5,594 nt of DNA from Pseudomonadota bacterium. GTDB lineage: Bacteria; Pseudomonadota; Gammaproteobacteria; Xanthomonadales; Xanthomonadaceae. The stretch covers positions 1-5,594 of the forward strand of contig JAEXAG010000005.1 of assembly GCA_023394655.1 (NCBI GenBank), read 5' to 3'. Positions within the stretch are counted from its first letter, which is position 1. Each line of letters opens with the position of its first letter. This document shows, one piece after another, positions 1 to 5,290 of this stretch. The notes below the pieces were generated by a model. The model was not told the DNA's origin. It did no database searches and saw only the letters and a list, made by a program, of their open reading frames with translations. Position numbers and translations under genes: made by a program.

Positions 1-369
1 TTGCCCAAGGGCTATGAGCAGATCATCGGCCGGCGCTTCAAGGAGGGCATCGATCTGTCGGGCGGCCAGTGGCAGAAGATCGCCATCGCCCGCGCCTACA
101 TGCGCGATGCCCAGGTGATGATCCTCGACGAGCCGACCGCCGCACTCGACGCCCGCGCCGAGTACGAGGTGTTCAAGCGCTTCAAGGAGCTCTCGGAAGA
201 CCGGACCGCGGTGCTGATCTCGCACCGTTTTTCCAGCGTGCGGATGGCCGATCGCATCCTCGTCCTGGCCGACGGCAAGGTGGAGGCCAGCGGCACCCAC
301 GAGGAGTTGATGGCCCAAGGCGGACGCTACGCGGAGCTGTTCGAACTGCAGGCCGCCGGCTACCGCTGA
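1..369 (+). CDS. ABC exporter nucleotide-binding domain, C-terminal fragment
   Basis: This is the last 122 codons of an ABC transporter ATPase; the gene begins before the window, so the in-frame TTG at base 1 is not a credible start. Seen directly: an LSGGQ signature at fragment residues 19-23, followed unusually by W-Q-K rather than R-Q-R; Walker B VMILDE at 39-44 with catalytic Glu44; a D-loop AALD at 47-50; and the switch histidine of the H-loop (SHR) at 75. Walker A and the Q-loop must lie upstream. The ending (GxYAELFELQ) is typical of the exporter class in which membrane and ATPase domains are fused, such as MsbA-like or peptide/lipid exporters. It would hydrolyse ATP at the cytoplasmic face of the inner membrane to drive export. 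The substrate cannot be told from this fragment. Its stop lies 15 nt from the convergent fumC stop. Confidence 0.93.
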   Translation: MPKGYEQIIGRRFKEGIDLSGGQWQKIAIARAYMRDAQVMILDEPTAALDARAEYEVFKRFKELSEDRTAVLISHRFSSVRMADRILVLADGKVEASGTHEELMAQGGRYAELFELQAAGYR

Positions 370-388
370 GCCGGCGATCGCAGCTCAG
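366..388. repeat. Inverted repeat between convergent stop codons
   Basis: CTGAGC at 366-371 pairs with GCTCAG at 383-388, giving a 6-bp stem with an 11-nt loop that itself contains the palindrome GCGATCGC. It spans the stop codons of both the ABC gene and fumC. No T-run follows on either strand, so it is not a classical intrinsic terminator. It could help end or protect both converging transcripts, or be chance in GC-rich DNA. Confidence 0.35.
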
Positions 389-1770
389 ACACCGCCTTCG
401 GTGAGCCTTGCCGGGTCCAGCAAGCGGCGCAGCTCGGCCTCCGGCAGCCCGCTGTCCTCGATGGCGATTTCCAGCACCGGGCGCGATTCCGCATAGGCAC
501 GCTTGGCGATCATCGCCGCCTTCTCGTAGCCGATCACCGGGTTCAACGCGGTCACCAGGATCGGGTTGCGCGCCAGTGCATCGGCCACCACGTCCTCGCG
601 AACCACCAGCCCGGCGATGACGCGGTCGGCCAGGAGGCGCATGCCGTTGGCCAGCCACTCCATGGCTTCGAGCAGGTTGTTGGCGAGCAGCGGCAGCATC
701 ACGTTCAACTGGAAGTTTCCGCTGGCACCGGCGACGGTGTTGGCGCTGTGCAGCCCCATCACCTGGGCGCAGACCATCGCCAGCGATTCGCAGATCACCG
801 GATTCACCTTGCCCGGCATGATGGAGCTGCCCGGCTGCAGCGCCGGCAATTCGACTTCACCCAGGCCCGCGAGCGGCCCGGAGTTCATCCAGCGCAGGTC
901 GTTGGCGATCTTGGTCAGGGCCACCGCCAGCGCGGAGAGTTGGCCGGAAAGCTCGACCAGATCATCCTGCGCGGCGATGCCTTCGAATCGATCCGCCGCC
1001 GGCTCGAACTTCACCCCGAGACGGCTCGAAAGCCCCTGCGAAACCCGCGCGCCGAACTTCGGATGCGCATTGATGCCGCTGCCGATGGCGGTGCCGCCGA
1101 TCGGCAGCCGGCGCACGCGCTTGATCGCATCGTCCAGACGCGCCTCGGCGGAATCGAGTTGCGAAGACCAGGCCCCGAATTCCTGGGCGAAGGTCAGTGG
1201 CATCGCATCCATCAGATGGGTGCGTCCGGTCTTGACCACCTTGGCGAGCCGCTTGCCGCGCCGGTCGATGGTCTTCCGCAGATGCTTGAGCGCCGGCAGC
1301 AGATCCTGGCGGGCGGCGACCACCGCCGCCACGCGCATGGTGGTGGGGATGACATCGTTGGAGCTCTGGCCGAGGTTGACGTGGTCGTTGGGATGGATCG
1401 CCAGCGCGCGGGTGCCGGCCAGCCGCGCGATCACCTCGTTGGCATTCATGTTGGTGGAGGTGCCGGAGCCGGTCTGGAAGCGATCCAGCGGGAACTGCTC
1501 GTCGAAATCACCGGCGGCCACCAGGTCGGCGGCATTGGCGATGGCCGCGGCGCGCTTCTCGTCCAGCAAACCGAGCTTGCCGTTGGCCTCGGCGGCTGCG
1601 GCCTTCACCGCGCCAAGCGCGTGGATGAAAGCGGCGTGCATGCCCAGGCCCGAAACCGGGAAGTTCTCCACCGCACGCTGCGTCTGCGCGCCCCACAAGG
1701 CGTCGGCGGGCACCTGCAACTCGCCCATGCTGTCGTGTTCGGTGCGGAAATCGCTACGGGATCCGGCCAT
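385..1770 (-). CDS. fumC: Fumarate hydratase, class II
   Basis: Reversible hydration of fumarate to L-malate in the TCA cycle; a cytoplasmic homotetramer of the iron-independent, oxygen-stable class. The 461-aa product is close to the usual length (E. coli FumC 467). Seen: N-terminal LWGAQTQR; GSGTSTNMNANE from 101; HPNDHVN at 126-132 (the B-site His-Asn-Asp in E. coli); QSSND at 135-139; TGRTHLMDA with His185 (E. coli His188); and the superfamily signature GSSIMPGKVNP at 314-324 with the mobile-loop serine at 315 (E. coli Ser318). HPNDHVN and QSSND argue for fumarase over aspartase. The frame is open to an ATG at 1824, but I chose the ATG at 1770: GGAG sits 8 nt upstream and the N-terminus then matches the family. 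It is divergent from purB and convergent with the ABC gene. All key residues are present. Confidence 0.97.
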   Translation of the reverse strand: MAGSRSDFRTEHDSMGELQVPADALWGAQTQRAVENFPVSGLGMHAAFIHALGAVKAAAAEANGKLGLLDEKRAAAIANAADLVAAGDFDEQFPLDRFQTGSGTSTNMNANEVIARLAGTRALAIHPNDHVNLGQSSNDVIPTTMRVAAVVAARQDLLPALKHLRKTIDRRGKRLAKVVKTGRTHLMDAMPLTFAQEFGAWSSQLDSAEARLDDAIKRVRRLPIGGTAIGSGINAHPKFGARVSQGLSSRLGVKFEPAADRFEGIAAQDDLVELSGQLSALAVALTKIANDLRWMNSGPLAGLGEVELPALQPGSSIMPGKVNPVICESLAMVCAQVMGLHSANTVAGASGNFQLNVMLPLLANNLLEAMEWLANGMRLLADRVIAGLVVREDVVADALARNPILVTALNPVIGYEKAAMIAKRAYAESRPVLEIAIEDSGLPEAELRRLLDPARLTEGGV

Positions 1771-1778
1771 GACCTGTG

Positions 1779-1782
1779 CTCC
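1779..1782 (-). promoter_or_regulatory. Shine-Dalgarno site of fumC
   Basis: On the minus strand GGAG lies 8 nt before the ATG whose first base is 1770. It decides that start against two upstream in-frame ATGs at 1824 and 1821, which would add an 18-residue leader unlike the family. Confidence 0.7.
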
Positions 1783-1797
1783 GTTCAAGTGAAGTCC

Positions 1798-1803
1798 AGT
1801 GTA
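1798..1803 (-). promoter_or_regulatory. Possible -10 box of fumC
   Basis: The minus strand reads TACACT, which matches TATAAT at four of six positions and would put transcription start near 1791, about 20 nt before the fumC ATG. I see no good -35 hexamer at 16-18 nt spacing, so either it depends on an activator or the call is wrong. Confidence 0.25.
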
Positions 1804-1814
1804 GGCCGGCCCGT

Positions 1815-1838
1815 GTGACATCACGCATGCATGGCGTG
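1815..1838. promoter_or_regulatory. Dyad-symmetric motifs in the fumC-purB divergent region
   Basis: Two adjacent inverted repeats are visible. GTGA (1815-1818) and TCAC (1821-1824) flank a 2-nt centre. CACGC (1822-1826) and GCGTG (1834-1838) flank ATGCATG. The second is nearly a full 8+8 palindrome with one extra G. Both lie upstream of the putative fumC -10 and well upstream of the purB -10, so they could be an operator shared by both genes. The 2-nt spacing excludes a standard CRP site. The outer ACGC...GCGT resembles the ends of the enterobacterial PurR box, but the centre does not match well. The regulator is unknown. Confidence 0.3.
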
Positions 1839-1888
1839 GACGCAGCGTTCCAGAGCGGCGCGGGCTGCCGCCGGCGCGGGGGGGCCGC

Positions 1889-1894
1889 TAAAAT
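1889..1894 (+). promoter_or_regulatory. Putative -10 box of purB
   Basis: TAAAAT, one mismatch from TATAAT, is an AT-rich island in otherwise very GC-rich sequence. It puts transcription start near 1901, leaving a 5' leader of about 20 nt that contains the ribosome binding site. No convincing -35 hexamer is seen at the usual spacing. It would drive purB and probably the two coupled genes after it. Confidence 0.45.
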
Positions 1895-1907
1895 CGGCTG
1901 TCATCCC

Positions 1908-1912
1908 AAGGA
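1908..1912 (+). promoter_or_regulatory. Shine-Dalgarno site of purB
   Basis: AAGGA lies 8 nt before the ATG at 1921 and supports that start over the upstream in-frame ATG at 1831, which would precede the putative -10 box and add 30 residues absent from the family. Confidence 0.7.
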
Positions 1913-1920
1913 TCGCCGCC

Positions 1921-3285
1921 ATGTCCCATGCCCTGACCGCCCTGTCCCCGCTCGATGGCCGCTACGCCGGCAAGGTCGATGCACTGCGTCCGATCTTTTC
2001 CGAGTACGGGCTGATCAAGGCCCGGGTGCGGGTCGAGGTGGAGTGGCTGCTGGCGCTGGCGGCCGAACCGGGCGTCGGTGAACTGCCGGCGTTCTCCGAA
2101 GCAGCCATCGCCCGCCTGCGCGGGCTGGCCGACGGGCTGTCGGTGGAGGACGCGTCCCGGGTGAAGGCCATCGAGGCCACCACCAACCACGACGTCAAGG
2201 CAGTCGAATACCTCATCAAGGAGCGCCTGAAGGACGATGCGGAGCTGGGCCCGGCGCTGGAATTCGTGCATTTCGCCTGCACCAGCGAGGACATCAACAA
2301 CCTCTCCTACGCGCTGATGCTGCGCGAAGCGCGCGACGAGGTGATGCTGCCGAAACTGGACGAAGTCATCGGCAAACTGCGCGAGATGGCGCATGCGCAT
2401 GCCGCCCTGCCGATGCTCTCGCGCACCCACGGGCAGACCGCCTCGCCGACCACCGTCGGCAAGGAAATCGCCAACGTCGTCGCCCGGCTGGAGCGACAGC
2501 GCGCCGTGCTGGCGGAACTGCCGACGCCCGGCAAGATCAACGGCGCGGTCGGCAACTACAACGCGCATGTGGCCAGCTACCCGGACGTGGACTGGCCGGC
2601 GTTCTCCAGGCGCTTCGTGGAATCGCTGGTCCTGGACTGGCAGCCCTATACCACCCAGATCGAGCCGCATGACGGCGTGGCCGAATTGAGCGATGCCTTC
2701 AAGCGCATCGACACCATCCTGATCGATCTGGCCCGCGACATCTGGGGCTACATCTCGCAGGGCTATTTCAAGCAGAAGCTCAAGGCCGGCGAAGTCGGCA
2801 GCAGCACCATGCCGCACAAGGTCAACCCGATTGATTTCGAGAACGCGGAAGGCAATTTCGGCATCGCCAACGCCCTGTTCGAGCACTTCGCCGCCAAGCT
2901 GCCGATCAGTCGCTGGCAGCGCGATCTCACCGACTCCACCGTGCTGCGCGCGCTGGGCACCGCCTTCGGCCATGCGCTGATCGGCTTCGATGCCCTGTTG
3001 CGGGGCCTCGGCAAGCTGGAAGTGAACCCGGAGCGCCTTGCCGCCGATCTCGACGCCAATTGGGAAGTGCTGGCCGAGGCCGTGCAGACGGTGATGCGCC
3101 GCCACGGCCTGCCCGAACCCTACGAACAACTGAAGGCGCTGACCCGCGGTCAGGGCATCACCGAGGCGAGCCTGCGCGAGTTCGTCGAAGGCCTCGACTT
3201 GCCGGCGGATGCCAAGGATCGCCTCCTCGCGATGACGCCGGCCAGCTACACCGGCCTGGCCGAAAAGCTCGCCGGCGGGATCTGA
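1921..3285 (+). CDS. purB: Adenylosuccinate lyase
   Basis: Cleaves SAICAR to AICAR and adenylosuccinate to AMP, releasing fumarate each time; it acts in de novo purine synthesis and in AMP formation, in the cytoplasm, as a homotetramer. The 454-aa product is nearly the length of E. coli PurB (456 aa) and follows it closely end to end by recall. Seen: SPLDGRY near the N-terminus; TTNHDVKAVEY at 87-97; FACTSEDINNLS from 118; SRTHGQ with His170 (E. coli His171, general acid); the signature GSSTMPHKVNP at 293-303 with the mobile-loop catalytic serine at 294; and SRWQRDLTDSTVLR near 340. The start was chosen by the SD site and by homology. The stop is followed one base later by the GTG of the roxA-like gene, which implies coupled translation. 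It belongs to the same aspartase/fumarase superfamily as the divergent fumC. Confidence 0.98.
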   Translation: MSHALTALSPLDGRYAGKVDALRPIFSEYGLIKARVRVEVEWLLALAAEPGVGELPAFSEAAIARLRGLADGLSVEDASRVKAIEATTNHDVKAVEYLIKERLKDDAELGPALEFVHFACTSEDINNLSYALMLREARDEVMLPKLDEVIGKLREMAHAHAALPMLSRTHGQTASPTTVGKEIANVVARLERQRAVLAELPTPGKINGAVGNYNAHVASYPDVDWPAFSRRFVESLVLDWQPYTTQIEPHDGVAELSDAFKRIDTILIDLARDIWGYISQGYFKQKLKAGEVGSSTMPHKVNPIDFENAEGNFGIANALFEHFAAKLPISRWQRDLTDSTVLRALGTAFGHALIGFDALLRGLGKLEVNPERLAADLDANWEVLAEAVQTVMRRHGLPEPYEQLKALTRGQGITEASLREFVEGLDLPADAKDRLLAMTPASYTGLAEKLAGGI

Positions 3286-3286
3286 C

Positions 3287-4513
3287 GTGGCCAGCGCAAA
3301 AATTTTCCCGGTCGAAATCGATGCCAGCGGCAAGGGTCTGCTCGGCATGCCGCCGGCGCAATTCCTGCGCGAGTACTGGCAGAAGAAGCCACTGCTGATC
3401 CGCAATGCGTTCCCGGCCTTCGAATCCCCGATCCAGCCGGAGGACCTGGCCGGACTTGCCTGCGAGGACGGCGCGCTGGCCCGCATCGTCCGCCATGATT
3501 GGGACGCCGACACCTGGCAGGTGGAGAACGGCCCGTTCCCGGAAGAAAAATTCCCGGACATGCCGCAGCGGGACTGGACCCTGCTGGTGCAGGACGTGGA
3601 CAAGTGGGATGCCGACGTCCGCGCCCTGCTCGACCGCTTCAGCTTCCTGCCGCGCTGGCGCATGGACGACATCATGGTCAGCTTCGCCGCGCCGGGCGGC
3701 TCGGTCGGGGCGCACATCGACAACTACGACGTGTTCCTGCTGCAGGGCGTCGGCCATCGACGCTGGCAGATCGATACCCGCGCGCGCCCGGACGAGACCT
3801 ATCGCGATGACGTCCCGCTGAGGCTGCTGCAGAACTTCACGCCAAATCACGATTGGGTGCTGGCGCCGGGCGACATGCTCTACCTGCCGCCGGGCGTGCC
3901 GCATCACGGCGTGGCGGAAGATGCCTGCCTCACCATTTCCGTGGGCCTGCGCGCGCCGTCCAGCGCCGAGCTGCTGGAGCATTACGCGGACACCCTGGCC
4001 TTCGATGCCGACGAGCGCATCCGCTATGTCGATGCCGACCTCGCCGAGCCTCGCGATCCGAACGAGATCGACGATGCCGCGCTCGATCGCGCGATCGCCG
4101 CCCTGAACCGCCTGCAGCTGACCGGGCGCGACGAGCTGGGCGAATGGTTCGGCCGCTTCATCTCCGCCTACCGGGTGGCCGAAGGTCAGGCGCCCTCGCC
4201 GGCCGATGCCACGGGCGGGGACATCTCGACCGCACTCCGCGCCGGGGAAACATGGCAGCGCCATCCGTACACGCGCATGGCCTGGCGCCGCACGGGCGAA
4301 GAGGCTTTGCTGTTCGCGAATGGTGCCGCATGGCCGGCAAACGTTGCCGATGCGCGGCTGCTGTCTGCCGCGGAGCAAGCGAATGCCGCCCTGCTGGATG
4401 CGCTCAGCACGCGCGGCCGGCAGCTGCTGCAGCAGCTGGCGGAGGCCGGGCATTTCCTGCCCGATGCGGATGCGGGTTTCGATGGCGATTCCGACGACGG
4501 AGACCTCGAATGA
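3287..4513 (+). CDS. roxA: Ribosomal protein L16 arginine hydroxylase family (cupin, 2-oxoglutarate oxygenase)
   Basis: Predicted Fe(II)/2-oxoglutarate oxygenase that hydroxylates an arginine of ribosomal protein L16, as E. coli YcfD/RoxA does at Arg81, using O2. Seen: a JmjC-like cupin with iron triad His143-x-Asp145 (AHIDNYDVF) and His206 (PPGVPHH); GVGHRRW at 154-160 with Arg158 at the position recalled as the 2-oxoglutarate-binding Arg140 of YcfD; and the family segments WQKKPLLIR (31-39), DDIMVSFAAPGGSVG, DMLYLPPG and SVGLRAP. The C-terminal half matches the winged-helix-like part. At 408 aa it exceeds E. coli YcfD (373) through a short N-terminal extension and an acidic tail, residues 393-408. 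The GTG start is one base after the purB stop with GGGA 6 nt upstream; an ATG at 3347 is an alternative (388 aa). All catalytic residues are present; the L16 substrate is inferred from the family. Confidence 0.9.
   Translation: MASAKIFPVEIDASGKGLLGMPPAQFLREYWQKKPLLIRNAFPAFESPIQPEDLAGLACEDGALARIVRHDWDADTWQVENGPFPEEKFPDMPQRDWTLLVQDVDKWDADVRALLDRFSFLPRWRMDDIMVSFAAPGGSVGAHIDNYDVFLLQGVGHRRWQIDTRARPDETYRDDVPLRLLQNFTPNHDWVLAPGDMLYLPPGVPHHGVAEDACLTISVGLRAPSSAELLEHYADTLAFDADERIRYVDADLAEPRDPNEIDDAALDRAIAALNRLQLTGRDELGEWFGRFISAYRVAEGQAPSPADATGGDISTALRAGETWQRHPYTRMAWRRTGEEALLFANGAAWPANVADARLLSAAEQANAALLDALSTRGRQLLQQLAEAGHFLPDADAGFDGDSDDGDLE
4499..4503 (+). promoter_or_regulatory. Shine-Dalgarno site inside roxA for the overlapping gene
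   Basis: GGAGA within the last codons of roxA, about 6-7 nt before the ATG at 4510. It supports the ATGA-overlap start. The reading frame is open far upstream but has no family similarity there. Confidence 0.6.
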
Positions 4514-4995
4514 GCGCAACCGGAAGCGCACGCGCCGAAGGCACGGCCGAACTGGCGGCCGCGATCGCGACGATCGCCGATGGCTCGCGCCGCCACATCT
4601 GCTGCTTCATCACCCGCGCGGAAGACGAGCTGTGGTCCGCGCCGGCGCTGCTGGATGCCCTGCGCGGTTTCGTCGTCGCGCGCAGTCATCGCGAAGTGCG
4701 CCTGCTGTTCACCGAGCCGGGTGGACTCGCCCGCGATCATGCGGCACTGGTCGCGCTGGCGCAGCGGCTGCCCAGCCTGCTGATGCTGCGCCAGGTGGAT
4801 GCGCAGTCGGCCCTGCCCGCGCCGCAGGCATTCGTGCTCGGCGACAGCGGCGAAGCCCTGCTGTTCGACAGCGGCACGCGGGCCGGCGCCACGCACACCT
4901 CGGACAGCCAACGTACCCGGCCCTTGCTGCAACGCTTCGATGAAGCCTGGACGCGCGCACGCCCGCTGGCGGAGATCCGTTCGCTCGGCATCTGA
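4510..4995 (+). CDS. DUF7931-like protein of unknown function
   Basis: A 161-aa predicted soluble protein with no signal peptide or membrane helix. From memory, its pattern resembles DUF7931, a domain often found C-terminal to GNAT acetyltransferases in Gammaproteobacteria: an N-terminal helix, HREVRLLFTEP at 60-70, an Asp-His at 76-77 where the family has Gly-His, LAQRLPSLLMLRQ near 83-95, a core strand AFVLGD at 107-112, FDEAWTRA at 143-150 and a terminal IRSLGI. The alternating strand-helix layout recalls half a phospholipase D-like fold, but I see no HxK catalytic motif, so I make no enzymatic call. No GNAT domain is attached. A Cys-Cys pair lies at 31-32. The start codon overlaps the roxA stop as ATGA, so the two are almost certainly co-translated. 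The family assignment should be treated as moderate; the ORF itself is well supported. Confidence 0.8.
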   Translation: MSATGSARAEGTAELAAAIATIADGSRRHICCFITRAEDELWSAPALLDALRGFVVARSHREVRLLFTEPGGLARDHAALVALAQRLPSLLMLRQVDAQSALPAPQAFVLGDSGEALLFDSGTRAGATHTSDSQRTRPLLQRFDEAWTRARPLAEIRSLGI

Positions 4996-5014
4996 AGCAC
5001 GGCGCCATGCACCG

Positions 5015-5057
5015 GCGATGACATCGCGAACACATCGCGGCTGCGAGGCTTGAAGCC
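5015..5057. repeat. Small dyads and a direct repeat in the 89-nt gap
   Basis: GCGATG-A-CATCGC at 5015-5027 and GGCTT-G-AAGCC at 5047-5057 are inverted repeats with one-base centres, and ACATCGCG occurs directly repeated at 5021-5028 and 5032-5039. Together they fill much of the gap before the 60-aa gene. They could be operator sites, a small leader structure or a processing site. No T-run follows, so an intrinsic terminator is unlikely. Confidence 0.35.
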
Positions 5058-5070
5058 AGTCGACACGATC

Positions 5071-5076
5071 AAGGAG
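5071..5076 (+). promoter_or_regulatory. Strong Shine-Dalgarno site of the small membrane protein gene
   Basis: AAGGAG, a full match to the core anti-SD complement, lies 8 nt before the ATG at 5085. It is the best ribosome binding site in the window and the main evidence that the short gene downstream is really translated. Confidence 0.8.
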
Positions 5077-5084
5077 AGAACGTC

Positions 5085-5267
5085 ATGGCGGAACCGCGCA
5101 GCGGAACGGGCGGCATACTGGCAATCCTGGTGATCATCGTGGTGCTGCTGCTCGGTCTCTACCTGCTGGTCTTCCAGCGCGGCGGCGCGGATGCCGAGCC
5201 CGCAACCCAGAACATCGACATCGACATGACGCCTCCCGCCGGCGGCGGAAACACGCCAGCCGAATGA
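5085..5267 (+). CDS. Small single-pass membrane protein, unknown function
   Basis: A 60-aa protein that I cannot assign to a named family. Seen: a short N-terminus (MAEPRSGTGG), one strongly hydrophobic segment at about residues 11-30 rich in Ile, Val and Leu, a positively charged residue straight after it (Arg32), then a polar, acidic and Pro/Gly-rich tail containing an alternating NIDIDM stretch and ending in PAE. This suggests one inner-membrane helix; with Arg on both sides the orientation is uncertain. There is no lipobox cysteine (the protein has no Cys at all), so it is not a lipoprotein, and the segment is more likely an anchor than a cleaved signal. A strong SD site supports translation. 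It sits on the same strand as the purB operon after an 89-nt gap and ends 13 nt before the convergent aroA stop. Confidence 0.75.
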   Translation: MAEPRSGTGGILAILVIIVVLLLGLYLLVFQRGGADAEPATQNIDIDMTPPAGGGNTPAE

Positions 5268-5274
5268 CGGGCTC

Positions 5275-5290
5275 GCCGGCTCAGTCCGGC
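5275..5290. repeat. Short GC hairpin between convergent genes
   Basis: GCCGG at 5275-5279 pairs with CCGGC at 5286-5290 across a 6-nt loop that contains the aroA stop codon. The stem is only 5 bp and no T-run follows on either strand, so a terminator role is weak. It is noted because a termination signal for one or both converging units is expected here. Confidence 0.25.

Noticed and set aside
366..388. Intrinsic terminator between the ABC gene and fumC
   Set aside because: The stem is 6 bp with an 11-nt loop and no T-run on either strand; retained only as an inverted repeat.
566..1818. Two long plus-strand open frames (408 and 356 codons) antisense to fumC
   Set aside because: They lie opposite a clear fumC with intact catalytic motifs. 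The translations are rich in Arg, Ala, Ser and His without domain patterns, as expected for antisense frames in GC-rich coding DNA.
1771..1824. N-terminal extension of fumC to the ATG at 1824
   Set aside because: It would cover the fumC SD site and the putative -10 box and add 18 residues with no match to the family.
1814..1824. CRP/Clp-type site TGTGA...TCAC upstream of fumC
   Set aside because: The half-sites are separated by 2 nt rather than 6, so a standard CRP-family dimer would not fit; kept only as an unassigned dyad.
1888..3723. A 611-codon minus-strand open frame antisense to purB and roxA
   Set aside because: Its length is striking, but it crosses two well-supported genes and their junction, covers the purB promoter and SD at its end, and its translation shows no recognisable domain. 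The GC-rich third positions of the sense genes remove antisense stops.
3853..4509. Upstream extension of the DUF7931-like frame, which would give a 380-aa product
   Set aside because: The extension lies out of frame inside roxA, is dominated by Arg, Ala and Gly, and the GGAGA site plus ATGA overlap mark 4510 as the start.
3158..4531. A 457-codon minus-strand open frame antisense to roxA
   Set aside because: Same shadow effect; it opposes a gene with the full iron-binding triad and has no domain signal or credible ribosome binding site.
374..4568. Repeated GCGATCGC octamers (374-381, 4091-4098, 4561-4568), as in the cyanobacterial HIP1 element
   Set aside because: Only a few copies, two of them inside coding sequence; this is expected by chance in DNA of this composition and gene content does not suggest a cyanobacterium.
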